Of a DNA stretch of 64,000 nt, positions 21,101 to 36,100 are shown piece after piece. Source of the stretch: Chitinophagaceae bacterium (GTDB lineage: Bacteria > Bacteroidota > Bacteroidia > Chitinophagales > Chitinophagaceae); contig JADKJV010000005.1 in NCBI GenBank assembly GCA_016720825.1, positions 124,001 through 188,000 on the forward strand, given 5' to 3'. The position numbers were made by a program, and so were the translations under genes. The notes beneath the pieces were generated by a model. The model made no database searches and was not told the DNA's origin. It saw only the letters and a program-made list of their open reading frames with translations. The stretch's first letter is position 1. Each line of letters opens with the position of its first letter.

Positions 21101-24100
21101 ACATCCGCCAGTTGTACTCAGCAATGTATCAACATATGTACCACCTAAAGAATATGGATTACCGTTCCAGATATAGGGCAACTGGTTCGTACAAACCTGG
21201 GCGTTGGTTGTGCTGGTAAGCAGCGGGTTGATTGTCAGGTTCAGAACCGCAGCTGTATCACAACCACCTGATGTATTAATTAAGGTATCGGTATAAGTAC
21301 CTGCGATGCTGTACGGATTACCGTGCCAGATGTATGGTAACTGATTGACGCAAACAACAGCATTGGTTGTATCATTCAGCAGACTGGTAACACAAGGTTC
21401 AACGTAGCGACTGTATCGCAGCCGCCAGTCGTACTAGATAATGTATCAACGTATGTTCCGCCTAATGAGTAAGGATTACCGTTCCAGATATAAGGTAACT
21501 GGTTCGTACATACCTGGGCATTGGTAGTGCTGGTCAGCAGCGGGTTAATTGTTAAGTTCAGAACTGCAGCAGTATCACAACCACCTGATGTATTAATTAA
21601 GGTATCAGTATAGGTACCCGCAATACTGTACGGGTTACCGTGCCAGATGTAAGGCAACTGGATTGGCGCAAACTACAGCATTGGTTGTATCAGTCAGCAG
21701 ACTGGCATGATCAGGTTCAACGTTGCGACTGTATCACAGCCGCCAGTTGTACTCAGCAATGTATCAACATATGTTCCGCCTAAAGAATAAGGATTACCAT
21801 TCCAGATATATGGCAACTGGTTCGTACACACCTGGGCATTGGTTGTGCTGGTCAGCAGCGGGTTGATTGTCAGGTTCAGAACCGCAGCTGTATCACAACC
21901 ACCTGATGTATTAATTAAGGTATCAGTATATGTACCAGCGATGCTGTACGGGTTACCGTGCCAGATGTATGGCAATTGATTGGCGCAAACAACAGCATTG
22001 GTAGTATCAGCAATCAGGGCGCTGATCACAAGGTTCAATGTTGCTACAGTATCGCAGCCGCCAGTCGTACTTAATAATGTATCAACATAAGTTCCTCCCA
22101 ATGAGTAAGGATTACCGTTCCAGATATAAGGCAACTGGTTCGTACACACCTGGGCATTGGTTGTGCTGGTAAGCAGCGGGTTGATTGTCAGGTTCAGAAC
22201 CGCAGCCGTATCACAACCGCCTGATGTATTAATTAAGGTATCGGTATAAGTGCCGGCAATACTGTACGGGTTACCATGCCAGAGATATGGCAACTGATTG
22301 GCACATACTTCTGCATTTGTTGTATCAGTCAGCAGACTAGTAACTACTAGGTTCAACGTTGCGACTGTATCACATCCGCCAGTTGTACTCAGCAATGTAT
22401 CAACATAAGTCAATGAATATGGATTACCATTCCAGATATAAGGCAACTGGTTCGTACACACCTGGGCATTGGTTGTGCTGGTCAGCAGCGGGTTGATTGT
22501 CAGGTTCAGAACTGCGGCCGTATCACAACCGCCTGATGTATTAAATAAGGTATCGGTATATGTACCAGCGATGCTGTAAGGGTTGCCGTGCCAGATGTAT
22601 GGCAATTGATTGGCGCAAACTGCTGCATAGGTCGTATCTGCAATCAGGGCACTGATCACAAGGTTTAACGTAGCTACAGTATCGCAACCACCAGTCGTAC
22701 TCAGTAATGTATCAACATAAGTTCCTCCCAATGAATATGGATTACCATTCCAGATATAAGGTAACTGGTTCGTACACACCTGGGCGTTGGTAGTGCTCGT
22801 CAGCAGCGGGTTGATTGTTAAGTTCAGAACCGCAGCTGTATCACAACCACCTGATGTATTAATTAAGGTATCAGTATATGTACCAGCGATGCTGTACGGG
22901 TTACCGTGCCAGATGTATGGCAATTGATTGGCGCAAACAACAGCATTGGTAGTATCAGCAATCAGGGCGCTGATCACAAGGTTCAGTGTTGCGACCGTAT
23001 CACAGCCGCCAGTCGTACTCAATAATGTATCAACGTATGTACCACCTAATGAGTAAGGATTACCATTCCAGATATATGGTAACTGGTTCGTACAAACCTG
23101 GGCATTGGTAGTGCTGGTCAGCAGCGGGTTAATTGATAAGTTCAGAACCGCAGCTGTATCACAACCACCTGATGTATTTATTAAAGTATCAGTATAAGTA
23201 CCAGCGATGCTGTACGGGTTACCGTGCCAGATGTATGGCAATTGATTGGCGCAAACTGCAGCATTGGTCGTATCTGCAATCAGGAGCTGATCACAAGGTT
23301 TAACGTAGCAACAGTATCGCAGCCGCCAGTCGTACTGAGTAAGGTATCAACGTATGTTCCGCCTAATGAGTAAGGATTACCATTCCAGATATAAGGCAAC
23401 TGGTTCGTACAAACTGGGCATTGGTAGTGCTGGTCAGCAGCGGGTTGATTGTCAGGTTTAATGAACGCAGCGTATCGCAACCACCCGTTGTACTAATTAA
23501 TGTGATCCGTATAAGTACCAGCGAGCCATAGGGGTTACCGTGCCAGATATAAGGCAACTGGTTTGGCACATACAACAGCATTGGTCGTGCTCGTGAACAG
23601 CGGATTGATCGCAAGATTCAGTGTCGCAACAGTATCACACCCGCCTGTCGTACTGAGTAAGGTATCAACATATGTACCGCCTAAGAGTAGGATTCCATCC
23701 AGATATAGGACTGGTTGGCAACTGGGCTTGTCGTACTTGTAAAGGGAATTGCAAGGTTAGCGCAGTATCCACCCGTGGTGCTCAAAGTATCAATAAGTTC
23801 CGCCTAATGAATAAGGATTACCATTCCAGATATAAGGCAACTGGTTCGTACAAACTAGCATTGGTTGTGCTGGTCAGCAGCGGGTTGATTGTCAGGTTCA
23901 GAACCGCAGCTGTATCACAACCGCCCGAAGTATTAACTAAGGTATCCGTATAGGTACCGGCGATACTGTATGGGTTACCATGCCAGATGTATGGCAACTG
24001 ATTGGCGCAAACAACAGCATTGGTAGTATCAGCAATCAGGGCGCTGATCACAAGGTTCAGTGTTGCGACTGTATCACATCCGCCAGTCGTACTCAGTAAT

Positions 24101-27100
24101 GTATCAACATAAGTTCCTCCTAAAGAATAAGGATTGCCATTCCAGATATATGGCAATTGGTTCGTACACACCTGGGCATTGGTTGTGCTGGTAAACAGCG
24201 GATTGATTGTCAGGTTCAGAACCGCGGCCGTATCACAACCGCCTGATGTATTAAATAAGGTATCGGTATATGTACCAGCGATGCTGTACGGGTTACCATG
24301 CCAGATGTATGGCAACTGATTGGCGCAAACTGCAGCATAGGTAGTATCTGCGATCAGGGCGCTGATCACAAGGTTTAACGTAGCAACAGTATCGCAACCA
24401 CCAGTCGTACTCAGTAATGTATCAACGTATGTTCCGCCTAAAGAATAAGGATTACCATTCCAGATATATGGCAATTGGTTCGTACACCCTGGCATTGGTT
24501 GTGCTGGTAAACAGCGGATTGATTGTCAGGTTCAGAACCGCAGCTGTATCACAACCGCCCGATGTATTAAGCTAAGGTATCGGTATAAGTACCAGCGATG
24601 CTGTAAGGGTTGCCATGCCAGATGTATGGCAACTGATTAGCAAACAAACAGCATTGGTAGTATCTGTAATCAGGGCACTGATCACAAGGTTTAATGTTGC
24701 AACAGTATCGCATCCGCCAGTTGTACTCAGTAACGTATCAACGTATGTTCCACCAATTGAGTATGGATTACCATTCCAGATATAGGGCAATTGGTTCGTA
24801 CATACCTGGGCATTGGTTGTGCTGGTAAGCAGCGGATTGATTGTCAGGTTCAGAACCGCAGCTGTATCGCATCCGCCTGATGTGTTAATTAAGGTATCCG
24901 GTATAAGTACCCGCAATGCTGTAAGGATTACCATGCCAGATGTATGGCAATTGATTGGCGCAAACTGCAGCATTGGTCGTATCTGCAATCAGGGAGCTGA
25001 TCACAAGGTTTAACGTAGCAACAGTATCGCAGCCGCCAGTCGTACTCAATAATGTATCAACGTATGTTCCGTCTAAAGAATATGGATTACCATTCCAGAT
25101 ATATGGAAGCTGGTTCGCGCAACCGGCATTGGTTAGCTGGTCAGCAGCGGGTTAATTGTGTTCAGAGGGGCGGCGCACGCGCAACGTGATCCAAGGTTCA
25201 ACGTAGCACAGTATCGCAGCCGCCAGTCGTACTCAGTAATGTATCAAAGTATGTTCCGCCTAATGAGTAAGGATTACCGTTCCAGATATATGGCAATTGG
25301 TTCGTACACACCTGGGCATTGGTTGTGCTGGTAAACAGCGGATTGATTGTCAGGTTCAGAACCGCGGCCGTATCACAACCGCCTGATGTATTAAATAAGG
25401 TATCGGTATAAGTACCAGCGATGCTGTAAGGGTTGCCGTGCCAGATGTATGGCAATTGATTGGCGCAAACAACAGCATTGGTAGTATCTGCAATCAGGGC
25501 ACTGATCACAAGGTTTAACGTAGCAACAGTATCGCAACCACCAGTCGTACTCAGTAATGTATCTACGTATGTACCGCCTAATGAGTAAGGATTACCGTTC
25601 CAGATATAAGGCAACTGGTTCGTACATACCTGGGCATTGGTTGTGCTGGTCAGCAGCGGATTGATTGTCAGATTCAGAACTGCAGCAGTATCACAAGCGC
25701 CTGATGTATTAATTAAGGTATCCGTATAGGTACCGGCGATACTGTATGGGTTACCATGCCAGATGTATGGCAATTGATTGGCGCAAACAACAGCATTTGT
25801 AGTATCTGTAATCAGGGCACTGATCACAAGGTTTAACGTAGCAACAGTATCGCAACCACCAGTCGTACTCAATAATGTATCAACGTATGTACCGCCTAAT
25901 GAGTAAGGATTACCGTTCCAGATATAAGGCAACTGGTTCGTACACACCTGTGCATTAGTTGTGCTGGTCAGCAGCGGATTGATTGTCAGATTCAGAACTG
26001 CAGCAGTATCACAAGCGCCTGATGTATTAATTAAGGTATCCGTATAGGTACCGGCGATACTGTATGGGTTACCATGCCAGATGTATGGCAACTGATTGGC
26101 GCAAACTGCTGCATTGGTCGTATCTGCAATCAGTGCACTGATCACAAGGTTCAGTGTTGCGACAGTATCACAACCGCCAGTCGTACTCAGTAATGTATCA
26201 ACATAAGTTCCTCCCAATGAATATGGATTACCATTCCAGATATAAGGAAGCTGGTTTGCACAAACCGGCATTGGTTGTGCTGGTGAGCAGCGGGTTAATT
26301 GCTAAGTTCAGAACCGCAGCTGTATCACACCGCCTGATGTACTCAAGGTATCGGTATATGTACCAGCGAGGCTGTACGGGTTCCCGTGCCAGATGTAAGG
26401 CAGCTGATTGGCACATACTGAAGCATTGGTAGTATCAGCAATCAGGGCGCTGATCACAAGGTTCAGTGTTGCGACTGTATCACAACCGCCAGTCGTACTC
26501 AGTAATGTATCAACATAAGTTCCTCCTAAAGAATACGGATTGCCATTCCAGATATAGGGCAACTGGTTCGCACATACTGGGCATTGGTTGTGCTGGTGAA
26601 CAGCGGGTTGATTGTCAGGTTCAGACGTGCGACCGTATCGCATCCACCTGTTGTACTAAGCAAGGTATCAACATATGTGCCAGCGATGCCACATGGGTTA
26701 CCATGCCAGATATATGGCAGCTGATTGGCACATACTGTTGCATTGGTCGTGCTCGTGAACAGGGGCTGATTGCAAGATTTAGTGTTGCAACTGTATCACA
26801 TCCACCAGTCGTGCTGAGTAAAGTATCAACATAAGTTCCAGCCAAAGAATAAGGATTGCCATGCCAGATATATGGCAATTGGTTCGCACAACCTTGCATT
26901 GGTTGTGCTGGTAAACAGCGGATTGATTGTCAGGTTCAGAACCGCGACCGTATCGCAACCGCCTGATGTATTAAGTAAGGTATCAGTATAAGTTCCAGCA
27001 ATGCCGTACAGATTACCATGCCAGATGTATGGCAGCTGATTGGCACAAACAGCAGCATTGGTCGTATCTGCAATCAGGGGCTGATCACAAGATTCAATGT

Positions 27101-30100
27101 TGCTACAGTATCACAACCGCCAGTCGTACTCAGTAATGTATCAACATAAGTTCCTCCCAATGAATATGGATTACCATTCCAGATATATGGAAGCTGATTA
27201 GCACAAACTGTTGCATTGGTCGTGCTTGTGAACAGCGGGCTAATTGTAAGATTTAAAGTCGCAACCGTATCGCATCCGCCTGTAGTGCTGAGCAAGGTGT
27301 CAACATAAGTTCCGGCCGAACCATAAGGATTACCATGCCAGATGTAAGGCAGCTGATTAGCGCATACCGCAGCATTTGTCGTGCTTGTGAACAGCGGGTT
27401 GATTGTAAGATTTAATGTAGCAACTGTATCACAGCCACCAGTTGTGCTGAGTAGAGTATCCACATAAGTTCCGGCAGATCCATAAGGATTACCATGCCAG
27501 ATATAAGGCAGCTGATTAGCACATAGAGTAGCACTAGTTGTGATTGTGAATAGCGGCGTAATCGCCAGGTTCAAGGTAGCAACTGTATCGCATCCACCAG
27601 TTGTACTGAGCAATGTGTCAACATAAGTTCCTGCTGAACCATAGGGGTTGCCGTTCCAGATATAAGGCAGCTGGTTTGCACATACTGTAGCATTAGTTGT
27701 GCTTGTGAACAGCGGCGTAATTGCGAGGTTCAGGGTAGCGACCGTATCGCATCCGCCTGTTGTGCTAAGCAAGGTATCGACATAAGTTCCGGCAGAGCCA
27801 TAAGGGTTGCCATACCAGATATGCGGCAGCTGATTTGCACAACTGTTGCATTTGTCGTGCTCGTGAACAGCGGCGTAATTGCGAGGTTCAGGGTAGCGAC
27901 CGTATCGCATCCGCCTGTTGTGCTAAGCAAGGTATCGACATAAGTTCCGGCAGAGCCATAAGGGTTGCCATGCCAGATATACGGAAGCTGATTAGCACAT
28001 ACTGTTGCATTTGTCGTGCTCGTGAACAGCGGGTTATTGTACCAGATTCAGGGTAGCGACTGTATCGCATCCACCAGTTGTACTAACCAGGGTATCTACA
28101 TATGTGCCAGCTAAAGAATAAGGATTGCCATGCCAGATATAAGGCAGCTGGTTTGCACATACTGTAGCATTGGTCGTGCTCGTGAACAGCGGGTTGATTG
28201 TAAGATTTAATGTAGCAACTGTATCACAGCCACCAGTTGTGCTGAGCAGAGTATCCACATAAGTGCCAGCTAAAGAATAAGGATTGCCATGCCAGATATA
28301 CGGCAGCTGGTTTGCACATACTGTTGCATTGGTCGTGCTTGTGAACAGTGGGCTAATTGTAAGATTTAAAGTCGCAACTGTATCGCATCCGCCTGTAGTG
28401 CTGAGCAAGGTGTCAACATAAGTTCCGGCAGATCCATAAGGATTACCATGCCAGATATATGGCAGCTGATTAGCACATACTGTTGCATTTGTCGTGCTCG
28501 TGAACAGCGGGTTGATTGTAAGATTTAATGTAGCAACAGTATCACACCCACCTGTTGTGCTGAGTAAGGTATCAACATATGTACCGCCTAATGAGTAAGG
28601 ATTACCATGCCAGATATAAGGCAACTGATTAGCACATACTGTAGCGTTCGTCGTACTTGTGAAAAGCGGGCTAATTGTAAGATTTAAAGTCGCAACCGTA
28701 TCGCATCCGCCTGTAGTGCTGAGCAACGTGTCAACATAAGTTCCAGCTAAAGAATACGGATTACCATGCCATATATATGGCAACTGGTTTGCACATACAA
28801 TAGCATTGGTCGTGCTCGTGAACAGCGGGTTAATTGTAAGATTTAATGTAGCAACTGTATCGCATCCGCCTGTAGTGCTAAGCAAAGTATCGATATAAGT
28901 TCCGGCAGAACCATAAGGATTACCATGCCAGATGTATGGCAGCTGGTTTGCACATACAGTAACATTAGTTGTGCTTGTAAACAGCGGCGTAATCGCCAGG
29001 TTCAGGGTAGCGACTGTATCGCATCCACCGGTCGTACTGAGTAAGGTATCAATATAGGTTCCAGCTAAAGAATAAGGATTGCCATGCCATATATATGGCA
29101 ACTGGTTTGCACATACAATAGCATTGGTCGTGCTCGTGAACAGCGGATTGATTGAAAGATTTAAAGTAGCCAATGTATCACAACCGCCAGTTGTACTTAC
29201 CAGTGTAATATTATATGTGCCGGCAGAGCTATAGGGAGTACCATGCCAAACATATGGCAATTGATTAGCGCAAACTGAAACGTTTGTAGTGTCGTGTATC
29301 AGGGAATTAATAGTAACAAGCGTTGAACATGTTGCGGTATTACCACAGGAATCCGTAACCTGCCAGGTAATTGTTGAAACTCCAATATTATATACCCCGC
29401 TGGCATTCACGCCTGTCCCCCCGCCCGTCGTCGCGCCCGTGATTGTATATAACACTGTCATTACACCACTACAGGCATCAGAAACTGTAAGGAGCGGAAT
29501 TGTATAAGTATTTAAAGGAGACGGGCAAAACACCTGGGCTGGCGGACAAACAATTACAGGAGGTTGATTATCCGAAACAGTGATAGTCTTTGCAGCAGTT
29601 GATATATTTCCACAAGCATCCGTAGCAGTCCAGGTTCTGGTAATTATATACGTACCAGGACATGTACCCGGAGTAGTCACATCACTAAACACAACTACAG
29701 GTGAAGCATCACATAAATCAGTTACAATAGCAGTCGGGAATACAGGTGATGCTGTACAATTGATCGTTGTATCAGCGCCAATTCCCGAAATCATCGGAGC
29801 CTGCGTATCTCTGGTAAACGTGATTGTCTGTATAGCAGCTCCAACATTACCGCAGGCATCTGTTACTGTCCAGGTTCTTGTGACTGAGAACGAACAGCCA
29901 GAACCAACTTCGGGACCATCGGTAAATGTTGCTGTCAAACCTGTTGAACAGTTATCAGTTACTGATGCAGTACCAAAAGCAGCTGTAATCGCTGCAGCGG
30001 TAGGATTGCATCCAACAAGTGATGAAGGTGTAACCGTAATAACTGGAGCCTGGGCATCCCTTGTGAAAGTTATGGTTTGCGATGCAGTACCAATATTACC

Positions 30101-33100
30101 GCAAGCATCAGTCACTGTCCATGTCCTTGTTACAGAGAAAGAACATCCAGAACCAACTTCCGGACCATCGGTGAAAGTAGCAGTAAGGCCGGTTGAACAG
30201 TTATCAGTCACACTCGCTGTACCAAAAGCAGTAGTGATTGCAGCAGCAGCAGGATTACACCCAACAGGCGTTGAAGCGGTAACTGTAATAACTGGGCCGG
30301 GGTATCCCTTGTAAATGTGATCTTTGAGTAGCGTACCAATATTCCCAGGCGTCGTAACATCAGTTCTTGTCAATGAGAAAGTACAGCCAGAACCAACTTC
30401 CGGACCATCGGTAAATGTTGCAGTAAGGCCGGTTGAACAGTTATCAGTTACAGATGCAGTTCCAAACGCAGCAGTAATTGCAGCAGCCGTGGGATTACAT
30501 CCAACAGGCGTTGAAGGAGTAACCGTAATTACCGGGGCTTGTGTATCTCTTGTAAATGTGATTGTCTGAGTAGTTGTACCAATATTGCCACAAGCGTCTG
30601 TAACAGTCCATGTCCTTGTTACAGAGAAAGAACAGCCAGAACCAACTTCCGGGACCATCAGTGAATGTGGCAGTGAATCCTGTTGAACAGTTATCAGTTA
30701 CTGATGCCGTTCCAAAAGCAGCAGTAATCGCAGCAGCAGTAGGATTACATCCAACAGGTGACGAAGGAGTAACTGTAATTACAGGAGCTTGTGTATCTCT
30801 TGTAAATGTGATTGTCTGAGTAGTTGTACCAATATTGCCGCAAGCGTCAGTCACTGTCCATGTTCTTGTTACAGAGAAAGAACAGCCAGAACCAACTTCA
30901 GGTCCATCAGTGAATGTGGCAGTGAGACCAGTTGAACAGTTATCAGTTACGCTCGCAGTACCAAATGCAGCAGTGATTGCAGCAGCAGTAGGATTACAGC
31001 CAACAGGCGATGATGGAGTAACCGTAATTACAGGAACCTGAGTATCTCTTGTAAATGTTATTGTTTGTGATGCAGTTCCAATATTACCGCAGCCGTCCGT
31101 TACGGTCCAAGTGCGGGTTAATGAGAAAGAACAGCCAGAGCCAACCTCGGGACCATCAGTGAAAGTGGCAGTGAGTCCTGTTGAACAGTTATCAGTCACT
31201 GATGCTGTTCCAAAAGCAGCAGTGATTGCAGCAGCAGTGGGGTTACACCCAACAGGCGTTGAAGGAGTAACTGTAATTACCGGAGCTTGTGTATCTCTTG
31301 TAAATGTTATAGTTTGAGTAGCAGTTCCAATATTACCACAAGCATCAGTTACAGTCCATGTTCTTGTTAATGAGAATGAACAGCCTGAGCCAACTTCGGG
31401 ACCATCGGTAAATGTTGCTGTCAAACCTATTGAACAGTTATCAGTAACACCCGCAGTACCAAAAGCAGCAGTTATCGCAGCAGCCGTAGGATTACATCCA
31501 ACAGGTGACGAAGGTGTAACTGTAATTACAGGAGCCTGGGTATCTCTTGTAAATGTGATTGTCTGAGTAGTTGTACCAATGTTGCCACAAGCGTCTGTAA
31601 CAGTCCATGTTCTTGTAACCGAGAAAGAACAGCCAGAACCAACCTCGGGACCATCAGTAAATGTTGCTGTCAAACCTGTTGAACAGTTATCAGTTACACT
31701 CGCTGTTCCAAAAGCAGCTGTAATTGCCGCAGCCGTAGGATTACATCCAACAGGCGTTGAAGGGGCAACTGTAATTACCGGAGCTTGTGTATCTCTTGTA
31801 AATGTGATTGTCTGAGTAGTTGTACCAATATTGCCACAACCGTCTGTAACAGTCCATGTCCTTGTAACCGAGAAAGAACATCCAGAACCAACCTCGGAAC
31901 CATCTGTAAATGTTGCGATGAGTCCTGTTGAACAGTTATCAGTTACTGATGCAGTACCAAACGCAGCAGTGATTGCCGCAGCAGTAGGATTACATCCAAC
32001 TGGCGATGATGGAGTAAATGTAATTACCGGAGCCTGGGTATCTCTTGTAAATGTGACAGTCTGGGTAGTTGAACCAATATTGCCACAAGCGTCTGTAACA
32101 GTCCAGGTTCTTGTAACTGAGAAAGAACAGCCAGAGCCAACCTCGGGACCATCAGTAAATGTTGCTGAAAGGCCGGTTGAACAGTTATCAGTTACACTCG
32201 CAGTTCCAAAAGCAGCTGTAATTGCTGCAACAGTAGGATTACAGCCAACAGGCGATGAAGGAGTAACTGTAATTACCGGAGCTTGTGTATCTCTCGTAAA
32301 TGTGATTGTTTGAGAAGCTGTCCCAATATTGCCGCAGGCATCGGTAACAGTCCACGTTCTTGTTAATGAGAATGAACAGCCAGAGCCGACTTCAGGACCA
32401 TCAGTAAATGTGGCAGTGAGTCCTGTTGAACAGTTATCAGTAACACTCGCAGTACCAAATGCAGCAGTGATTGCAGCAGCAGTGGGGTTACATCCAACAG
32501 GTGTTGAAGGGGTAACCGTTATTACCGGAGCCTGTGTATCTCTTGTAAATGTGATTGTCTGGTAGCTGTACCAACATTTCCGCAGGCATCGGTAACAGTC
32601 CATGTTCTTGTAACCGAGAAAGTACATCCAGAACCAACTTCCGGACCATCGGTAAATGTTGCTGTCAAACCTGTTGAGCAGTTATCAGTAACACTCGCAG
32701 TACCAAATGCAGCAGTGATTGCAGCAGCAGTGGGGTTACATCCAACAGGTGTTGAAGGGGTAACCGTTATTACCGGAGCCTGGGTATCTCTTGTAAATGT
32801 GATTGTCTGTGTAGCTGTACCAACGTTTCCGCAGGCATCAGTCACTGTCCATGTCCTTGTAACCGAGAAAGTACAGCCAGAACCAACTTCTGGACCATCG
32901 GTAAATGTTGCTGTCAGACCAGTAGAACAGTTATCAGTTACACTCGCCGTTCCAAACGCAGCTGTAATTGCCGCAGCTGTAGGATTACAGCCAACAGGCG
33001 TTGAAGGAGTAACCGTAATTACCGGGGCTTGTGTATCTCTCGTAAATGTGATTGTCTGAGAAGCAGTTCCAATATTACCACAAGCATCAGTTACAGTCCA

Positions 33101-36100
33101 TGTTCTTGTTAATGAGAATGAACAGCCAGAGCCAACTTCGGGACCATCGGTAAATGTTGCTGTCAAACCTGTTGAACAGTTATCAGTAACTGCAGTACCA
33201 AAAGCAGCTGTTATCGCAGCAGCCGTAGGATTACATCCAACAGGTGACGAAGGTGTAACTGTAATTACAGGAGCCTGGGTATCTCTTGTGAACGTTATTG
33301 TTTGTGATGAAGTACCAACATTACCGCAGGCATCGGTAACAGTCCATGTTCTTGTAACCGAGAAAGAACATCCAGAACCAGCTTCGGGGCCATCAGTAAA
33401 TGTTGCGGTCAAACCTGTAGAACAGTTATCAGTCACTGATGCTGTTCCAAAAGCAGCTGTGATTGCAGCAGCAGTAGGATTACAGCCCACTGGCGTTGAA
33501 GGAGTAACTGTAATTACAGGGGCTTGTGTATCTCTCGTAAATGTGATTGTCTGAGTAGTTGTACCAATATTGCCACAAGCGTCTGTAACAGTCCATGTTC
33601 TTGTAACTGAGAAAGAACATCCAGAGCCAACCTCGGGACCATCAGTGAATGTTGCTGAAAGGCCGGTTGAACAGTTATCAGTTACACTCGCAGTTCCAAA
33701 AGCAGCTGTAATTGCTGCAGCAGTAGGATTACAGCCAACAGGTGTTGAAGGAGTAACTGTAATTACCGGAGCTTGTGTATCTCTCGTAAATGTGATTGTT
33801 TGAGAAGCAGTTCCAACATTACCACAGGCATCAGTCACAGTCCATGTCCTTGTCAATGAGAAAGTGCAGCCAGAACCAACTTCGGAACCATCAGTAAATG
33901 TTGCAGTGAGTCCTGTTGAACAGTTATCAGTTACACTCGCAGTACCAAAAGCAGCAGTTATCGCAGCAGCCGTAGGATTACAGCCAACAGGCGATGAAGG
34001 AGTAACTGTAATTACCGGAGCTTGTGTATCTCTTGTAAATGTGATTGTTTGAGAAGCTGTCCCAATATTGCCGCAGGCATCGGTAACAGTCCAGGTTCTT
34101 GTTAATGAGAACGAACATCCTGATCCAACTTCTGGACCATCGGTAAATGTAGCAGTGAGTCCTGTTGAACAGTTATCAGTTACACTCGCAGTTCCAAAAG
34201 CAGCTGTGATTGCAGCAGCTGTAGGATTACATCCAACAGGTGACGAAGGAGTAACTGTAATTACAGAAGCTTGTGTATCTCTCGTAAATGTGATTGTCTG
34301 AGTAGTTGTACCAATATTGCCACAAGCGTCTGTAACAGTCCATGTTCTTGTAACTGAGAAAGAACATCCAGAACCAACTTCCGGACCATCGGTAAATGTA
34401 GCAGTAAGGCCGGTTGAACAGTTATCAGTTACACTCGCTGTTCCAAAAGCAGCTGTGATTGCAGCAGCAGTGGGGTTACATCCAACAGGCGATGAAGCGG
34501 TAACTGTAATAACTGGAGCCTGGGTATCCCTTGTAAATGTTATAGTTTGAGTAGCAGTACCAATATTACCGCAGGCATCAGTAATAGTCCAGGTTCTTGA
34601 CAATGAGAAAGAACAGCCAGAGCCAACCTCGGGACCATCTGTAAATGTTGCTGTCAAACCAGTTGAACAGTTATCAGTAACACTCGCAGTACCAAAAGCA
34701 GCAGTGATCGCAGCAGCCGTGGGATTACAGCCAACAGGCGTTGAAGGTGTAACTGTAATTACCGGGGCTTGTGTATCCCTTGTAAATGTGATTGTCTGAG
34801 TATTTGTACCAATATTACCACAGGCGTCTGTAACAGTCCATGTTCTTGTTACAGAGAAAGAACAGCCAGAACCAACTTCCGGACCATCGGTAAATGATGC
34901 TGTGAGACCAGTAGAACAGTTGTCGGTCACTGAAGCAGTTCCAAAAGCAGCAGTGATTGCAGCAGCAGCAGGATTACACCCAACAGGCGTTGAAGGAGTA
35001 ACTGTAATTACTGGAACTTGTGTATCCCTTGTAAATGTGATTGTCTGAGTATTTGTACCAATATTGCCACAACCGTCTGTAACAGTCCAGGTCCTGGTTA
35101 ATGAGAAAGAACAGCCAGAACCAACTTCTGGACCATCAGTGAAAGTGGCAGTGAGTCCTGTTGAACAGTTATCAGTTACACTCGCTGTACCAAACGCAGC
35201 TGTGATTGCAGCAGCAGTGGGATTACATCCAACAGGCGATGATGGAGTAACCGTGATTACAGGAACCTGAGTATCTCTTGTAAATGTTACAGTTTGAGTA
35301 GTTGTACCAATATTACCGCAGGCATCAGTAACAGTCCATGTCCTTGTAACCGAGAAAGAACATCCAGAACCAACCTCGGGACCATCTGTAAATGTTGCGA
35401 TGAGTCCTGTTGAACAGTTATCAGTAACACTCGCCGTTCCAAACGCAGCTGTAATCGCTGCAGCAGTAGGATTACAGCCAACAGGCGTTGAAGGTGTAAC
35501 TGTAATTACCGGGGCTTGTGTATCTCTTGTAAATGTGATTGTCTGGGTAGCTGTACCAATATTACCGCAGGCGTCAGTTACCGTCCATGTCCTGGTTACA
35601 GAGAACGAACAGCCAGAACCAACTTCGGAACCATCAGTGAAAGTGGCAGTGAGTCCTGTAGAACAGTAATCAGTTACAGATGCCGTACCAAAGGCAGCAG
35701 TAATTGCAGCAGCGGTAGGATTACATCCAACTGGTGACGAAGGACTAACCGTTATTACAGGAGCCTGGGTATCTCTTGTAAATGTTACAGTTTGAGTAGC
35801 AGTACCAATATTACCGCAGGCATCAGTAACAGTCCATGTCCTTGTAACCGAGAAAGAACATCCAGAACCAACCTCGGGACCATCTGTAAATGTTGCGATG
35901 AGTCCTGTTGAACAGTTATCAGTAACACTCGCAGTTCCAAAAGCAGCAGTGATCGCAGCAGCTGTAGGATTACAGCCAACAGGTGTTGAAGGTGTAACTG
36001 TAATTACCGGGGCTTGTGTATCTCTTGTAAATGTGATTGTCTGAGTAGTTGTACCAATGTTGCCACAGGCGTCTGTAACAGTCCAGGTCCTTGTAACCGA

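Larger units (their letters stand above)
13725..26600 (-). repeat. Dimer zone of the 53-residue array (318-bp higher-order unit)
   Basis: Two 159-bp half-units alternate: an N type (AQVCTNQLPYIWNGNPYSLGGTYVDTLLSTTGG) and an H type (VVCANQLPYIWHGNPYSIAGTYTDTLINTSGG). The landmark CCAGGTTCAGCGTTGC recurs at 14821 and 15139, i.e. 318 bp. About 80 half-units are present. Linker VVTSLLTD predominates in the 3' half and VISALIAD in the 5' half of the gene. The exact copy number is uncertain where the sequence is degraded. Confidence 0.85.
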
